The position numbers and the translations under genes were made by a program. From Sesamum alatum (taxonomy: Eukaryota > Streptophyta > Magnoliopsida > Lamiales > Pedaliaceae): a stretch of 64,000 nt of DNA. The notes under the pieces are model-generated. The model had not been told where the DNA came from. It did no database searches and saw only the letters and a list, made by a program, of their open reading frames with translations. The stretch covers positions 26,688,046-26,752,045 of the forward strand of contig JACGWO010000007.1 in assembly GCA_034509735.1 (NCBI GenBank), read 5' to 3'. Shown in pieces: positions 22,564 through 33,888 of this stretch (within the stretch, counting starts at the first letter, position 1; every line of letters begins with the position of its first letter).

Positions 22564-25190
22564 TACTCAATTTAAATTAAATTTTCAAATGTATTTATTC
22601 TTTTGTAATAAGATTGTTCATATCAAAATTTTGAAATAATTTATCAATTAAAAGCTCAAAATAAATTATCTCATAATTGGTTCTAAATTAAAATACATAA
22701 CAAATTTGTACTTTACATATGTTTAAGATGACGAATTCGCAATACGCCCATACCAAATTTGGGCCTTGTATATTTCTATCAGATTAGCCAAGATACAAAT
22801 ACAAGATTGATTGACTAAATGGGGCGAAGTATGTTCAAATACGGCTCATTACGAGACTGATCAACGTCAAAGTTCATAGTGTTCAAGTCCAAATAAAAGT
22901 ACCAAGCTACTTAAGCCCTGCTCACACCTAAAAAAAAGGGCTTCCACCACACAAGTCATCACATACAATATAACAAACACATAACAAATCCAAATGGCTC
23001 AAGTCCAAAACTCTCTGCTACAAGGAAGCCCTGCAACTGCAAAGGTTCTACGTCTTCCTCGACATCAGATTTTCAAGCCTTGATACCATATTTCAAGGTG
23101 ACACAAAGTTTTTTCCACAAACTTGTAAGAGGTTATGCGTCTACTTTCAAGAGCAAGCTTTCAAGCCCTTGGATCGAAATTCAAAGCGATGAATTAGGGG
23201 ATAGTATCCACTTCAGAGATCGTAACACCTTTTTATTTAAATTTATAAAATTTGATTTTTTTCATATGTTTCTTGTCTCGTAATTTATTTTTGCAGACAC
23301 GAAATTTGTGTTAACAAACTTCTTGTACTTCTAGTGGAACAATCTTTGCCCCTCATCTCTTCCTCCTACATCAAAGTTCAAGTCATCACATCCAAACTTC
23401 CAATGGCACCTAAGAAGAATGAACTTATCATTGATGTCATTCCTACTATCACCAATCAATCCTTCACTCAAGGCAAGATTGTTGACATGACTCCTTAAGA
23501 CGGTTCAAACCCAACAAGTCCTATCGAGATAAACTCAAAATGCATTCTTTTCGCTACCCTCCCTGGCATGATGACAGAGATGACTGCACTGGAGGAGCAA
23601 ACCACACAAATTTCCCAAGCCAAAGCCAATCTCAAATACTCTAGCAGGTTGACAACGGAACTCGTTAGTGTGGTGTGAACAATGTAGAGGGGCTCCATTT
23701 GAATCTACGGATGAACAACAACATGGGATGTTCATGAACGATGGAGAAACGGTCGGACATGCGATGGGGACGTGCGTGCTTGAGGGAGATCAAGAACTTA
23801 GGAAACGTGTTTCTTGATTCACGATTTAAAAGCTATAATTTCATGGTTAAATTCATCAACAGGCTTGCTATCTTTTTTAGTGCACGAAAGCCGATAACTA
23901 CAGGATTCGAATTTCTAACTCTTTTATTTAAAATTTTATTATTATTACTTCTGTTGCATTCTAATCGTTCAGGTAATACTGATTCTTTCATCATAATCAT
24001 GTCTCCTTCTCAAACCATGTTGAAAACGAGAAACAAGTGGATAAAGCACCACCAAAGTATGACTCTGTGAAAAAATATGATGATTCTAACATCTATTGCT
24101 ACACTGTTCATTCAACAATTTCAAGATATGATCACCAAATCATCAAAGTCCACTACGGCAAAGCAATAGAAAGCTTGTCGACATATTCAAAAACATATAC
24201 CAAGCGCATCGACACCTTGAGGATGCCGATAGCATATCAACCACCGAAACAACAGTACTTCAATGGAAAAGGCAATTCAAAACAACTTATTGCTCACTTA
24301 ATCGAAACATGCAACAATGTCTGCACTAATGATGAGCTTTTAGTGAAACAATTCATTCGACCCTTTAAAGGAAATGATTTTGATTGGTACATCGATCTAG
24401 AACCAGGGTCGATAGCGACGGTAGATGAAATGGAAAGGAGTTCCTAAACCGCTTCTACATCACTCGCCAAATGGTGAGCATGACTGAACTCATCGACACA
24501 AAGCAGTAGAAGGACGAGCCAGTCATCGACTACATCAACCGTTGATGCTCTCTAAGCTTGAGCTGCAAAGATAAACTTTCAGAAGCATCCATGATAGAAA
24601 TGTGCATACAAGGTATGTATTGAAGTTTTATTTACATCGTTTAGGGAATCAAGCCAAAAAACTTTGAAGAGTTGGCTTTCCACGCTCATCAGATAAAGTT
24701 AAGCATCATATTGATAGAGACTTTTGGGCTTGAGTCTTTTGGATTTGTTATTTGTTTGTTGTATTGTATGCAATGACTTTTGTGGTGGAGACCCCTTTTT
24801 ATAGGCATGAGCAAGACTTAGGTAGTTTGGGCTCACTTCTATTCGGCTTGAACATCATGGACTTTGATGTGGATCATTCTCTTAACCGGTCATACTTGAA
24901 CAAGCTTTGGCCCATTTAGTCAATCCAAAATAAAAGAATAATTGTGCACTAAAAAGTTCTTGGTATAAGGCCCATTCAGAAATGCATAAGGCCCAAATTT
25001 GGTATGGACTTATTCCGAATGTCATCTTGAACATACATAAAGTCCAAATTTTTTATGAACTTTAATTTGAAACCCAATTATTAATCAATTTATTTTGGAT
25101 CTTTAATTGATTATTTATTCCAAACTTTTAACATAAACAAACACATTTACAAAATTTATTCTTTGGTTTAGTAATTTTTTCTTTTTTTTT
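22564..25190 (+). mobile_element. LTR/gag remnant with inverted LTR arm (block A)
   Basis: A forward LTR-like segment (about 22564-23290) is followed by a leader with 'cttgtctcgtaatttatttt', a gag remnant, and then a reverse-complement copy of the LTR part (about 24690-25140). Paired landmarks are 'ccataccaaatttgggcctt' at about 22750 and its complement at about 24990. The inverted arms are about 400 bp with a 1.7-kb spacer. The same layout exists in block B, so it predates the duplication. Confidence 0.7.
23403..24660 (+). pseudogene. Gypsy gag remnant (block A)
   Basis: The ATG at 23403 opens the same N-terminal peptide as the one at 41620 (MAP-K-NE, then 'DVIPTITNQS'). After about 40 codons the frame breaks. 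The capsid part is readable in the frame at 24037-24447, with 'PPKYDS' near the start, 'AYQPPKQQYFNGKGN', 'ETCNN', and 'FDWYIDLEPGS'. These are hallmarks of plant Gypsy gag (Retrotrans_gag). Beyond 24447 only fragments in other frames remain, and no protease follows. Confidence 0.7.
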
Positions 25191-25299
25191 GTTATCACCC
25201 TCTAGCTTTCACTTTAATACCCAAATGGAAAAAGAAGTTTTTACTTAATTCTTTATCATATATAAGTTTTATCGCTTTTGTTCTTTCCCACTCCAAATC

Positions 25300-26334
25300 T
25301 TTTCTATATTGTTATCTCTATCCTTTTTGTATTATCTTTTTCTCTTCATCTTTGTTTTCTCTAGTGATTAAAATTAAGGGTAAATGACATCTACCTTATC
25401 TGAGTTTTGGCATAATTACGATTATCCCCTTATTATTTAAAAAATTATAAATTTCTCCGAATTTAACACTCATCTAACAATGAGCCCACTTAGTTAGGTT
25501 TCCATCGAATTTTTGTAGTGAACTGACATATTAAAATGTCATTTTATATTATTAATTATAATTTTATATTTTTTTTTGAATTTTTTTAATATATTTTTAT
25601 GGACTAATTTGCCCTCTGGACTTTATTGTAAATATATTCATTGTCAAATAGTGTGTATTTGTTACATTGATATTTACTATTGGATGAAATTATAATATTT
25701 TACGATTAATTTGAAATAAAATATTATTGAAAATGTACAAAGTTCTATTGAATATGCATGAGTAAAGTAACAAAATGAGTATCACAAAATGGAGTAATTC
25801 ATAGTATAGACAAAATGACGATATGTTTATTCCACGAAAAATATTCCAACAACTATAAAGACATTATTCAAAATACATTGTCATTCAAGCACATTAATTT
25901 CTATCCATATAATCTGTTTCAAAACACCAATTCATCATTAATTCAAAAATATTTGTTGTGTTTGCAAGCTTCATGGGGTTTAAATCCTTTAGTTTCTTGA
26001 TTATTCTTGCTCCTTATCTCCCTGTGTGGTTAATAAAATTGGTAAAGATATGTCTTGCACATACAACCTTATTTAAGATCTCCACCAGGCCGTACACATT
26101 TAGTGCAGATATAAATAAATATTACAAATACACCCATGAGAATATATAAATTTAACATTTCAAGCCTGACAAAATACAAGTGTATAACATTCCAAACAAT
26201 AGACTACAAAAACATAACCTACAGATATCCAGATATATTACCAAAAAGAATCCCCAAGACTCCCTACATTCTGATTCTGCATCAACAATAGTAATAGGAA
26301 ACAATTCCAAACATGAATTTTACAAAACTCTAAA
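25300..26334. other. Block-A-specific stretch, no gene
   Basis: AT-rich DNA that is absent from block B between 'ttctttcccac' and 'gattctgcatcaacaatagt'. It starts with a relic (25376-25620) related to the MITE family of this window. Reading frames here are short and have no recognisable product. Confidence 0.45.
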
Positions 26335-27423
26335 GGAGAAATTGTAATTTTGGTTCTGTAAGTATGGGGGTTGGAATTTTTAGTCCTATACGATTCTATT
26401 TTCACATTTTGGTCCTGTAAGATCGCAATTTTCGCGTTTTTGGTCCTATTCCGGTGAAAATGGCTGGAAAAAGTCATGTGTCTTGCACATTACCACATTA
26501 AAAAAATTATTCCGGCCAATTTGATGACTTGGATTTCCACCTAATGTTAATATTCTTTTTGCACTTAAATTACATGGAAAAAAGATCCTAGTTGGCTTAG
26601 TATTGCCAAATCAACTAATTTCCCTCCAAACTTGCCATGTAGGATGATGTTGGAGGGAAAATTAATCACCACTTCCCCCTCTGTTATTTAGCTCCAATTT
26701 GCAAGCCAAGAACCCTAAATTTTCTTGCTTCTGCCATTGTTCCACATGAAAGAGGAGGGTAATTTTGAAGATCTTAAACAAGTTTTGTCGGTCCCTATAT
26801 TCATGGCTCATTTTCTAGAGTTTTACCTTTGGCTCTCTAGAACTATCATGAGGTGTACGAGCATCACCTGCATCCAAAGCAACTGATTGTGGAGAATGAT
26901 CAACTTCAAAATTTGATTGAGGAGATAAGAGATGTACAGAGTTCGAGGGCAAGTGCTACAGGTTAAACAAATTGCAACTTCACTCCTCAAGGCACTCCAT
27001 ATCAACACTGTTTTGTAGAATCTCTAGTGCGATTTTTAGACTCATTATACACATGTTGAGGTTGTAAAGTTTGACTCGACTCCCCAATGCTTTTTCTCCC
27101 CCTCAATTTGTATCAGTAGCTTTTCCTTTGTTCTTGGCTACTGCACAACTGTATCTTCTTTGTATATGGTTTACGACAGTGTTACAAGTTTCCATCAAGA
27201 AATTTTAGGGCTCTTAGCTTGTAAATTGGGGCTAAATAAAAGAGGGAAAAGTGATGAGTGATTTTCCCTCCAACAACATGACTTTTTCCGGTTATTTTCA
27301 CCGGAATAGGACCAAAAACGCAAAAATCGCAAACTTACAGGATCAAAATGCGAAAATAGAATCGTACAGGACTAAAAATTCCAACCTCCCATACTTACAG
27401 GACTAAAATTGCAATTTTTTTCC
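26335..27423. mobile_element. MULE, possibly carrying captured sequence
   Basis: TIRs of about 145 bp begin GGAGAAATTGTAATTTTGG on the left and, complementing the right end, GGAAAAAAATTGCAATTTTA. Flanks are aaactctaaa (26325-26334) and aaaccctaaa (27424-27433), matching at 9 of 10 positions. Block B has the uninterrupted target. The 800-bp interior encodes no transposase. It contains two short coding-like stretches on the plus strand, at about 26753-26850 and 26847-26963, the second ending at a TAA. Confidence 0.8.
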
Positions 27424-28199
27424 AAACCCTAAATATTAAAAAAACGTAAAATACACGTCGGATTTCAATTTTATACTGCCAAAAAAAAAACCCTACATTT
27501 TGTTTGTAGCAGCAAGAGAGATTTGTCGAAATTAATAGCAGTGGAAGACTGGTTGTTCCCATTGGCATTAAGAAGCTACTCTTTACTATCCCCATATGGA
27601 TCCTCGTTTCTTCTTCTTCCACCAATTGAGATTTGAATACAGGAAAATATTGAGTTGGATTGTTTAAATTTTTCCTGGGGCTTAGGGATTAAGGAGATCG
27701 GATTTACAAAGGTTTTTGCGAGTTTGACTTAAGAGAGAGAAGTCCCTCTCCAATAGGGGCGTAAATGATTCGAGTGCAGCAGAACACATTATTGTTTAAA
27801 TATGTTTGAATTATTATCGACCTTCAAAAATTATGTTTGGTTTGATCATTGTTCTAATTGAGCTCAAATAAGCTTTAATTGGAACAAATACGAGTTGAAC
27901 TCGAGTAATTTAATATTTTTAAGTATATTTTATTATTTTTGCACTAATGGGATCGAGCTCGAGCCGAGCTCAAAAATTTACCAAACAATTTTTTTTGTTC
28001 AAGTTTGGTTTGTTAAGTTTAACAAACCGAGTTCACACGAATTTTTATCGATCGATTTCAATAGAGTATCGAATAGTTTGATTAATCTTTTAGCTTTACT
28101 CTTCAAGAGCCATCATTGGCTTCAGTTGGAGGGAGTGTTTTTAGTTATTAGGGTTTTTGCAAATGGAAGAGGAAAAGAAGCGGGAGAGAAGGAAATAAT

Positions 28200-28445
28200 T
28201 TATATAAAATAAAGGGCCAAATGTGACTTTACCACCCTTAAAAATTTTAACATATTTTTAAATGTTTTTCTATTATAAAAGAAAAAAATAATCAAGGGTA
28301 ATGTAGTAATTTTACCCTTGTCTCCCAGGGACTTCACAATTATTTTCGAAATCGGGGAAAGGAAGGTATTCGTAATTTTTTAAACAATGAGGTAATAATC
28401 ATAATTATGCTAAATCTTAAGGAAAACAGTTGTAATTTACCCTAA
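28200..28445. repeat. MITE relic (also at 57040-57270)
   Basis: The right part keeps 'aatgaggtaataatcataat', 'tatgctaaatct' and the terminal 'tgtaatttaccct', as in the element at 117-547. The left end is lost. It is present in both duplicated blocks. Confidence 0.45.
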
Positions 28446-29049
28446 AATTTAATTATCATATTCATTATTATTCATTCATCCCATCCCTCCCCTTATTCAT
28501 CTAAATTGCATCTCTTTTGAGATATTTTTTTGTTCAGAAAAAGGAATTCCATCCCATCTCTACAGTGTTGGCAATACTTGACAATGTACATCTCTTACGA
28601 CTTTGGCACACTCCACGCAGGAGTGGGCGTTCAGGACGGGTAATTTGAGTCCCGATCTGACCCAATTTGGTTTGAATTATTTTCGTAGATTTTTTTTAAA
28701 AGAAAAAATGAGTATTGAGTAACCCGATAATCGATTTTGAAAAGTCATGTCGGGTTTCGGGTAGGGGAGTTCTACCCGAACTACCGATCGGGTACTCGAC
28801 ATTTAAAAAATAATAATTTCGTTCTCCTTCCTTCAAATCTTGTTCTTTTTCTTCCCAAAAAAATTATTTTCAATATTCTTTTATTTTTCTCTTCTTCTCA
28901 TAATTTGGGTTTCTATAAACCCTAAAATAGAACAAAACGAAGGTGAAAGAAATTTATCAAATCCGAATATTAGTGTTTAATGTTTAATTTTCTTATATGT
29001 TTATTTTTATTTGATTTATTTTCATATTTTATTGTTTAATTTAGTTTAT

Positions 29050-30574
29050 GATTAAATATAGTTATCACCTTGAAATATCCACCCCACATAAATTACCCTC
29101 TTAAAGTATTAAAACCTTTAAAAAAAAAACGTAACCTTCTAACTCCTTTATTTTTTAAGTTTGAAAAGTCTATTTTACCTTTACTAAAAATTGCTTTCTT
29201 AAAAAAAAAATAAAGGAGTTTCTAAGATACCCAAATCACCTCTTTATCGAAGGTATGTCTAATTCTAGTTTTACTTGTTTCTCAAACTATTTTATTTTCG
29301 AAATTCTAAAGTACTTGGAGCTCATTTTATTTTAGTTTCACTTGTTTGTCAAACAAAATTAAAAATAATTTTATACATGTATATATATTTATACATTTAC
29401 TTAAAAAAATGTACATTAATAAAACCGAAAGGCTGATGAACTAATAAAAAAAAATACTAGAAATTGTGGCACGCAGTACCTGCGCGCCTTATTTTTAGTA
29501 ATATTGTGCATAAATTTTAGCAATGCTTTTATTTTATTGAAACTCATAAATTTGTTCCTATATATTAAAATTTGTCATTATTTTACAACATCATATATGA
29601 AATTTATTTGATAACTTTTTTTAATGCACTAATTATCAATACATATTTTACTCAAATTAAATTAAAAGTTAAAACTTTGTACAATATATGATATACTGAT
29701 AATGATGATTATATATACATGCAACAGAAATACTAATATGTTATTTCTATTCCAATTAACAGTAAATTTAAACAAAATTGAAGTAAATTTAATTTTTAAG
29801 TACATGTAATTGCATAATTAATTTTTTATAGGAACTTAATTGAATAGTTAATTCAATTACATGAATTGGGAAGTTGAAGGATTTTTTTGGTATTATAATA
29901 ATTTGGTGTAGTGGTATAAAAACTACCACTTTGTGTCTATAAGACCCCTTCTCTTTATAATAGTATAGAATTTCTATTCCAATTAACAGTAAATTTAAAC
30001 AAAATTGAAGTAAATTTAATTTTTAAATACATGTAATTGCATACTTAATTTTTTATAGGAACTTAATTGAATAGTTAATTCAATTACATGAGTTGGGAAG
30101 TTGAAGGGTTTTTTCGGTATTATATTAATTTGGTGTAGTGGTATAAAAACTACCACTTTGTGTCTATAAGACCCCTTCTCTATATAATAGTATAGATACA
30201 ATTAATATATATTTATATAAATATATATGGTAATTATATACATTTATAAATTTATTTTTAACTTGCATGATTTGATAAATTATTGAAACTAAAATAAAAT
30301 GAGCTCCTATACTTTAGGATTATAAAAATAAAAAGAACTCGATGACAAGTGAAACTAGAATTAGACAAAGCTTCGATAAAGAGTGATTTTGGTATTTTAA
30401 AAATTCCTTTAATTTTTTTTTTCAGAAAGTAATTTTTAGTAAGGGTAAAATGGACTTTTAAACTTATAAATTAAAGGAGTTAGAAGGTCAGGTTTTTTTT
30501 TTAAGGTTTAAATACTTTAAAGGGGTAATTGATATGAGGTTGATATTTAAGGGGTGGTAACTGCATTTAACCCT
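29050..30574. mobile_element. Long-TIR element, block A copy (split by a Helitron)
   Basis: Without the Helitron the element is about 785 bp, nearly all inverted repeat. The left arm has 'taactcctttattttttaag', 'acttgtttgtcaaac' and 'ggagctcattttattttag'; the right arm has their complements. The outer ends are GATTAAATATAGTTATCACC and its diverged complement. Flanks ttagtttat and ttaatttat suggest a duplication of about 9 bp. The intact counterpart is at 57884-58674. Confidence 0.65.
29457..30196 (-). mobile_element. Helitron with proven empty site in block B
   Basis: On the minus strand the 5' end is A|TCTATACTATTATATAGAG. The 3' end is a GGC(G)CGCAGGTACTGCGTGCC hairpin region, ACAATTT and CTAG|T. 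Block B at about 58295 reads straight through the joined A|T target, so the 740-bp insertion is exact and without target duplication. The 5'-terminal 227 bp is tandemly doubled (29744-29970 and 29971-30197). There is no coding frame. Confidence 0.88.
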
Positions 30575-30688
30575 TTAATTTATTTAAATTAAACTACTTT
30601 AATTTTTAGTTCTTCTTCATATAATAACAGTTAAAATAATATATTAAAATATTATAATTTATAAATTCAAAATTAAAATTTAATAAAA

Positions 30689-31913
30689 GGAAAAATATAA
30701 TTTTGGTTCAATTTATTAAGGACGTGCCACTTTGGCCCAGAGCCATTTTAAAATAGAATTTTAGAACTGTAATTTTTAAAAAAATGGCAGTTTTAGTCCA
30801 AAAAATCTTAATTTGGCCAGAATTCCTCACATGGGCAGCATGTGACCTTAAAAATTCAGAAATTTTTCAATATTCCAGCCAATTTTGCCTACATGGATTA
30901 AAATAATATACTCTAGCTTACGTGGCAATGGTAACATGTTCACTCCATCTGCCAAATCAACCATTTTAGCCCTATCTCCACCAACTCCCCCGCCTACCTA
31001 CCCCCTGCCCTGCCACTGCCTATTGCAGAGGGCGACGATGGCAACGACGACGGCTCCCTTGCAGACGTGGTTACCCCCCCCCCCCCCTGGAACAGAGGGT
31101 GACGGCCACGCCATCGCCTAGAGTTGCTTCTGGGCGGCAAGGCGGCTCTAGGCGACGACGTCGCCATAGCCCTTCCCTGTGGCCGAAGGCGACACTATTC
31201 CTTTTGCCCCGAATAAAAACAATGCCGGAATCGGGATAGGTGAAGTTACGAAGGAGGAGATAATGTGGGAAATTACAATTTGGTAACCAAAATGGATGGG
31301 TATAGTATCAAAATGATCGCCGTGAGTTGGAGAGTATTTTGGTGGTGGAGTTACAGAAAATGACATTCAAACGGCGGCGAATTAATGGCGAGAAGAAAGG
31401 GGGATCTAGGGTTAGGTTGAAACTGGTTGGCTGCAATTGGGGGACACACTCGGTGGAGCTGAGGTCATCAACGAACGGCGATGTAGAGGGTGGTGCGTGT
31501 GGCTGAAAATTCGCCGTAAAACTTTTTAGGCACCAGCCGACAGCGGCGCGGTGGCGGAGATGGTGGATGTTGCATTCAGTGAGGTGGTGGTGGGTGGTGG
31601 TTATGTGATGTTGTCTGTTTTCCCTCCAAGGACCAGTCTTACGTGGGTTGGCAAGGTGAGTTGGCAACACATAACCCTCCCATGTAAGCACATGTTAAAC
31701 AATTTTATCCACTTATGCTAAGGAGAATTTGGAGAAATCCCCAAAATCTGTTAGTCACGTGGGCATCATGTGTGTGATTTTGGTTAAATTAGGGTTTTTT
31801 GTCTTTAAATTGCTAGTTTTTAAAAATTACTCTCCTGATTTATTATTTTGAAATGAACCTGGACCAAAAGTGACATCGCCTCTAAAAAACTGGAGTAAAA
31901 TTGCATTTTTCCC
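30689..31913. mobile_element. GC-rich MULE, block A copy
   Basis: TIRs begin GGAAAAATATAATTTTGG and, complementing the right end, GGGAAAAATGCAATTTTA. The flank tttaataaa is repeated exactly (30679-30687 and 31914-31922). The interior 30950-31700 is far more GC-rich than its surroundings. It holds a 127-codon minus-strand frame (31691-31308) of unknown identity and a run of 14 C at 31074-31087. No transposase is visible. It is shared with block B (58789-60042), so it predates the duplication. Confidence 0.78.
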
Positions 31914-32547
31914 TTTAATAAATCAAAAAACAAAACAAAATAAAAATAGTTAAGTTTACTAAGGTTGTTCGAGGTCTCTGTACAGAGGCACACTGTAATA
32001 TTCACTTCATTCAAAGTCAAACATGTGTACTCTTAATTGATTTTAAAAATATTTAATTTAATAAATAAAAACAAAAAAGTAATGGGATATCCAATGTGCT
32101 CGAGTGTCGGGTACCAAATTTAATTGGGCATCCAAAATTTAGTTAGGTATCCGAAAATTTTGAATCAGGTCGATCAGGTAGCTATATTTTAACTACCTAG
32201 AATTCGAAATACATGAACACGAAATGTCCGACCTGACGCCCACCTCTAACCACACACTTTTCACGCGAGCGACCTTGCACTAGTTTTGCTAGTGACGATC
32301 CGCGGTCTACTTCTCTGTTCTTCACACCCCCGACTCATTTTTTCTACATATTTTGTTTTCTTTTGCTTTTCTAGACTATATATGGGTTTCGAACTTTTGT
32401 AAGAAAAATATACAAATATTTTGTGTCCAGATTATAGTTTATGCTTTGCTTTCCAATTATTTATTTTTGTTTTTACACATATATAGGTATGAAAGGCGTT
32501 GCCCTATTGTACTTAGCATGTTTAATTTCTATATCTAAACATGTTAC

Positions 32548-32963
32548 AATGACCTTCTCTAAGATTTGGAATAATTACGGTTACTCTCTCATTTTTTAAA
32601 AAATTATAAATACCCTTCTAAATTTTGTAATTTTAACCAAAGGTCTAAAATTATCCATTTTGCCCTTGATTTTTGAAAAAGATTAAAGAAAAATCAGTCA
32701 AGGCGAATTACATTATTGCTCCTCTGTGTAAAAATATAAGAAACCTCTCACTACGCATTGTAGTCCAAAAAATTTCACAAAATTTTAAAAAAAATAATTC
32801 AGTTTGCATAAGGTTATTTTGGTTAGTTCACCTATAAAACTGGATAGAAATGGGTTATATGTTAGATGGTTATAAATCTTTGGAGAGTATTTGTAATTTT
32901 TGAAAAAAAACGAGGAGATATCCGTAATTATTGCAAATTTTAGGAAGGTTATTATAATTCACC
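32548..32963. mobile_element. MITE-like element
   Basis: The left end 'ttctctaagatttggaataa' and the right end 'ttattgcaaattttaggaag' are inverted relatives. The right arm also has 'cgaggagatatccgtaatta' and terminates near 'ataattcaccct'. It is the same family as 117-547. It lies between the end of block A and the tRNA-Leu pseudogene. Confidence 0.5.
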
Positions 32964-33009
32964 CTGTATATGTGAAATAACTAAATCTGAACACATTATT
33001 CTCAACCAA

Positions 33010-33089
33010 GTCAAGATGGCCGAGCGGTCTAAGGCGTCAGTTTCAGGTACTGGTCCGAAAGGGCATGGATTCAGATCCCACTCTTGACG
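33010..33089 (+). pseudogene. tRNA-Leu (CAG) pseudogene
   Basis: This 80-nt copy has a perfect acceptor stem, D-arm and CAG anticodon loop. The anticodon stem has one G-T pair. The T-arm reads ATGGA-TTCAGAT-CCCAC, with two mismatches in the stem, and the B box is changed (GATTCAGATCC). The discriminator is G instead of A. Folding and internal promoter are probably impaired. It sits outside both duplicated blocks, directly before the antisense Gypsy fragment. Confidence 0.75.
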
Positions 33090-33240
33090 ACACTTCTTTG
33101 TCAGGGTTTTCTGGGCATAGCTCAATAGTTAGCAACTCTTCTACAGGCTGGACTTTAAAGTGATTCTCCTTGTTAGGTAGGACTTCCCCTCGGGAAGGTC
33201 CTGGACTGGCCTCATCTTTCCCCTCATAAGGATCTTTCCC

Positions 33241-33720
33241 TTATCTTTTGCGGGATTTCTCCGGGGACAGTTCTATGATTCCCCACTTTTGTCCTTTTCG
33301 TATAGCCTCCACATAGCACCTTCGTGACTGTTGTTGATCTCCACCTATATTTCCTATTCCGTCCAGCACAGGAAATTTGATCTTCATATGGAAGGTATAT
33401 ATGATTTCCTGGAAGGCATTTAGGGAGGGCCTCCCCATAATTACGTTGTACGCTAAGGGAGCGTCTACCACTAAGAACTTAATTAAGCATGTCTTCCTTA
33501 ACGACCCCTGCCCCAAGGAAAGGGGGAGAGCTATCGCCCCCCTTGGGTGCACCACTTCTCCCTCGAAGCCGTATAACGAGGTGTCCACCTTTTCCATGGG
33601 GGTTTCTCCCAACTGCATCTGGTCATAGGCCTCTCCGTATATTATATCAGTCGAACTCCTTGAGTCTATGAAGACTCTATTGACTTCGTAGTTGGCCACG
33701 TAGCCGTGATTACTAGGGCA
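33241..33720 (-). pseudogene. Gypsy retropepsin remnant
   Basis: This frame of about 150 codons has the active-site segment VFIDSRSSTDII, where DSG has become DSR, and the later family motif NVIMGRPSLNAF. In retropepsins the glycine after the catalytic Ser/Thr position is structurally required, so this copy is probably inactive. It lies directly after gag in the same element, as expected. The frame ends before reverse transcriptase. Confidence 0.82.
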
Positions 33721-33888
33721 TCGTTATGGTGGAGGATGACTCCCGTTCCTTCGGTCTGCCCAAATTGGATGATGGTTGCGCCCGTCTCGTACTTACATCC
33801 AAGATTTCTACAGGAGACATGCTCTCCGCTTCCTAAACTAGTGTCTTTCGGGCCCTATGGGAGTCTCCGCCCATAGGTCTTCCCACGA

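Larger units (their letters stand above)
21203..32492 (+). repeat. Segmental duplication, block A
   Basis: The block is collinear and in the same orientation as 38785-63572 (block B). Shared landmarks in order: tRNA-Leu, a Helitron end (tgccttgacacgggatacta), LTR plus gag remnant, inverted LTR arm, 'ctttcactttaatacccaaa', a long-TIR element, a GC-rich MULE, and the terminal 'ttttacacatatatagg'. Similarity stops at about 32492/63572. Private to A are the MULE at 26335, the Helitron at 29457, and about 900 bp at 25.3-26.2 kb that includes a MITE relic. Confidence 0.85.

Noticed and set aside
22564..25190. Reading the inverted LTR arms as a DNA transposon with long TIRs
   Set aside because: The left arm is followed by a leader and gag as in a normal LTR element, and the arms are offset and unequal; no target duplication was found at the outer ends. 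Rearranged LTR DNA is simpler.
31308..31691. 127-codon minus-strand frame as a host gene
   Set aside because: It lies inside MULE ends, and its counterpart at 59.1-59.7 kb is broken at other positions, so coding selection is not supported.
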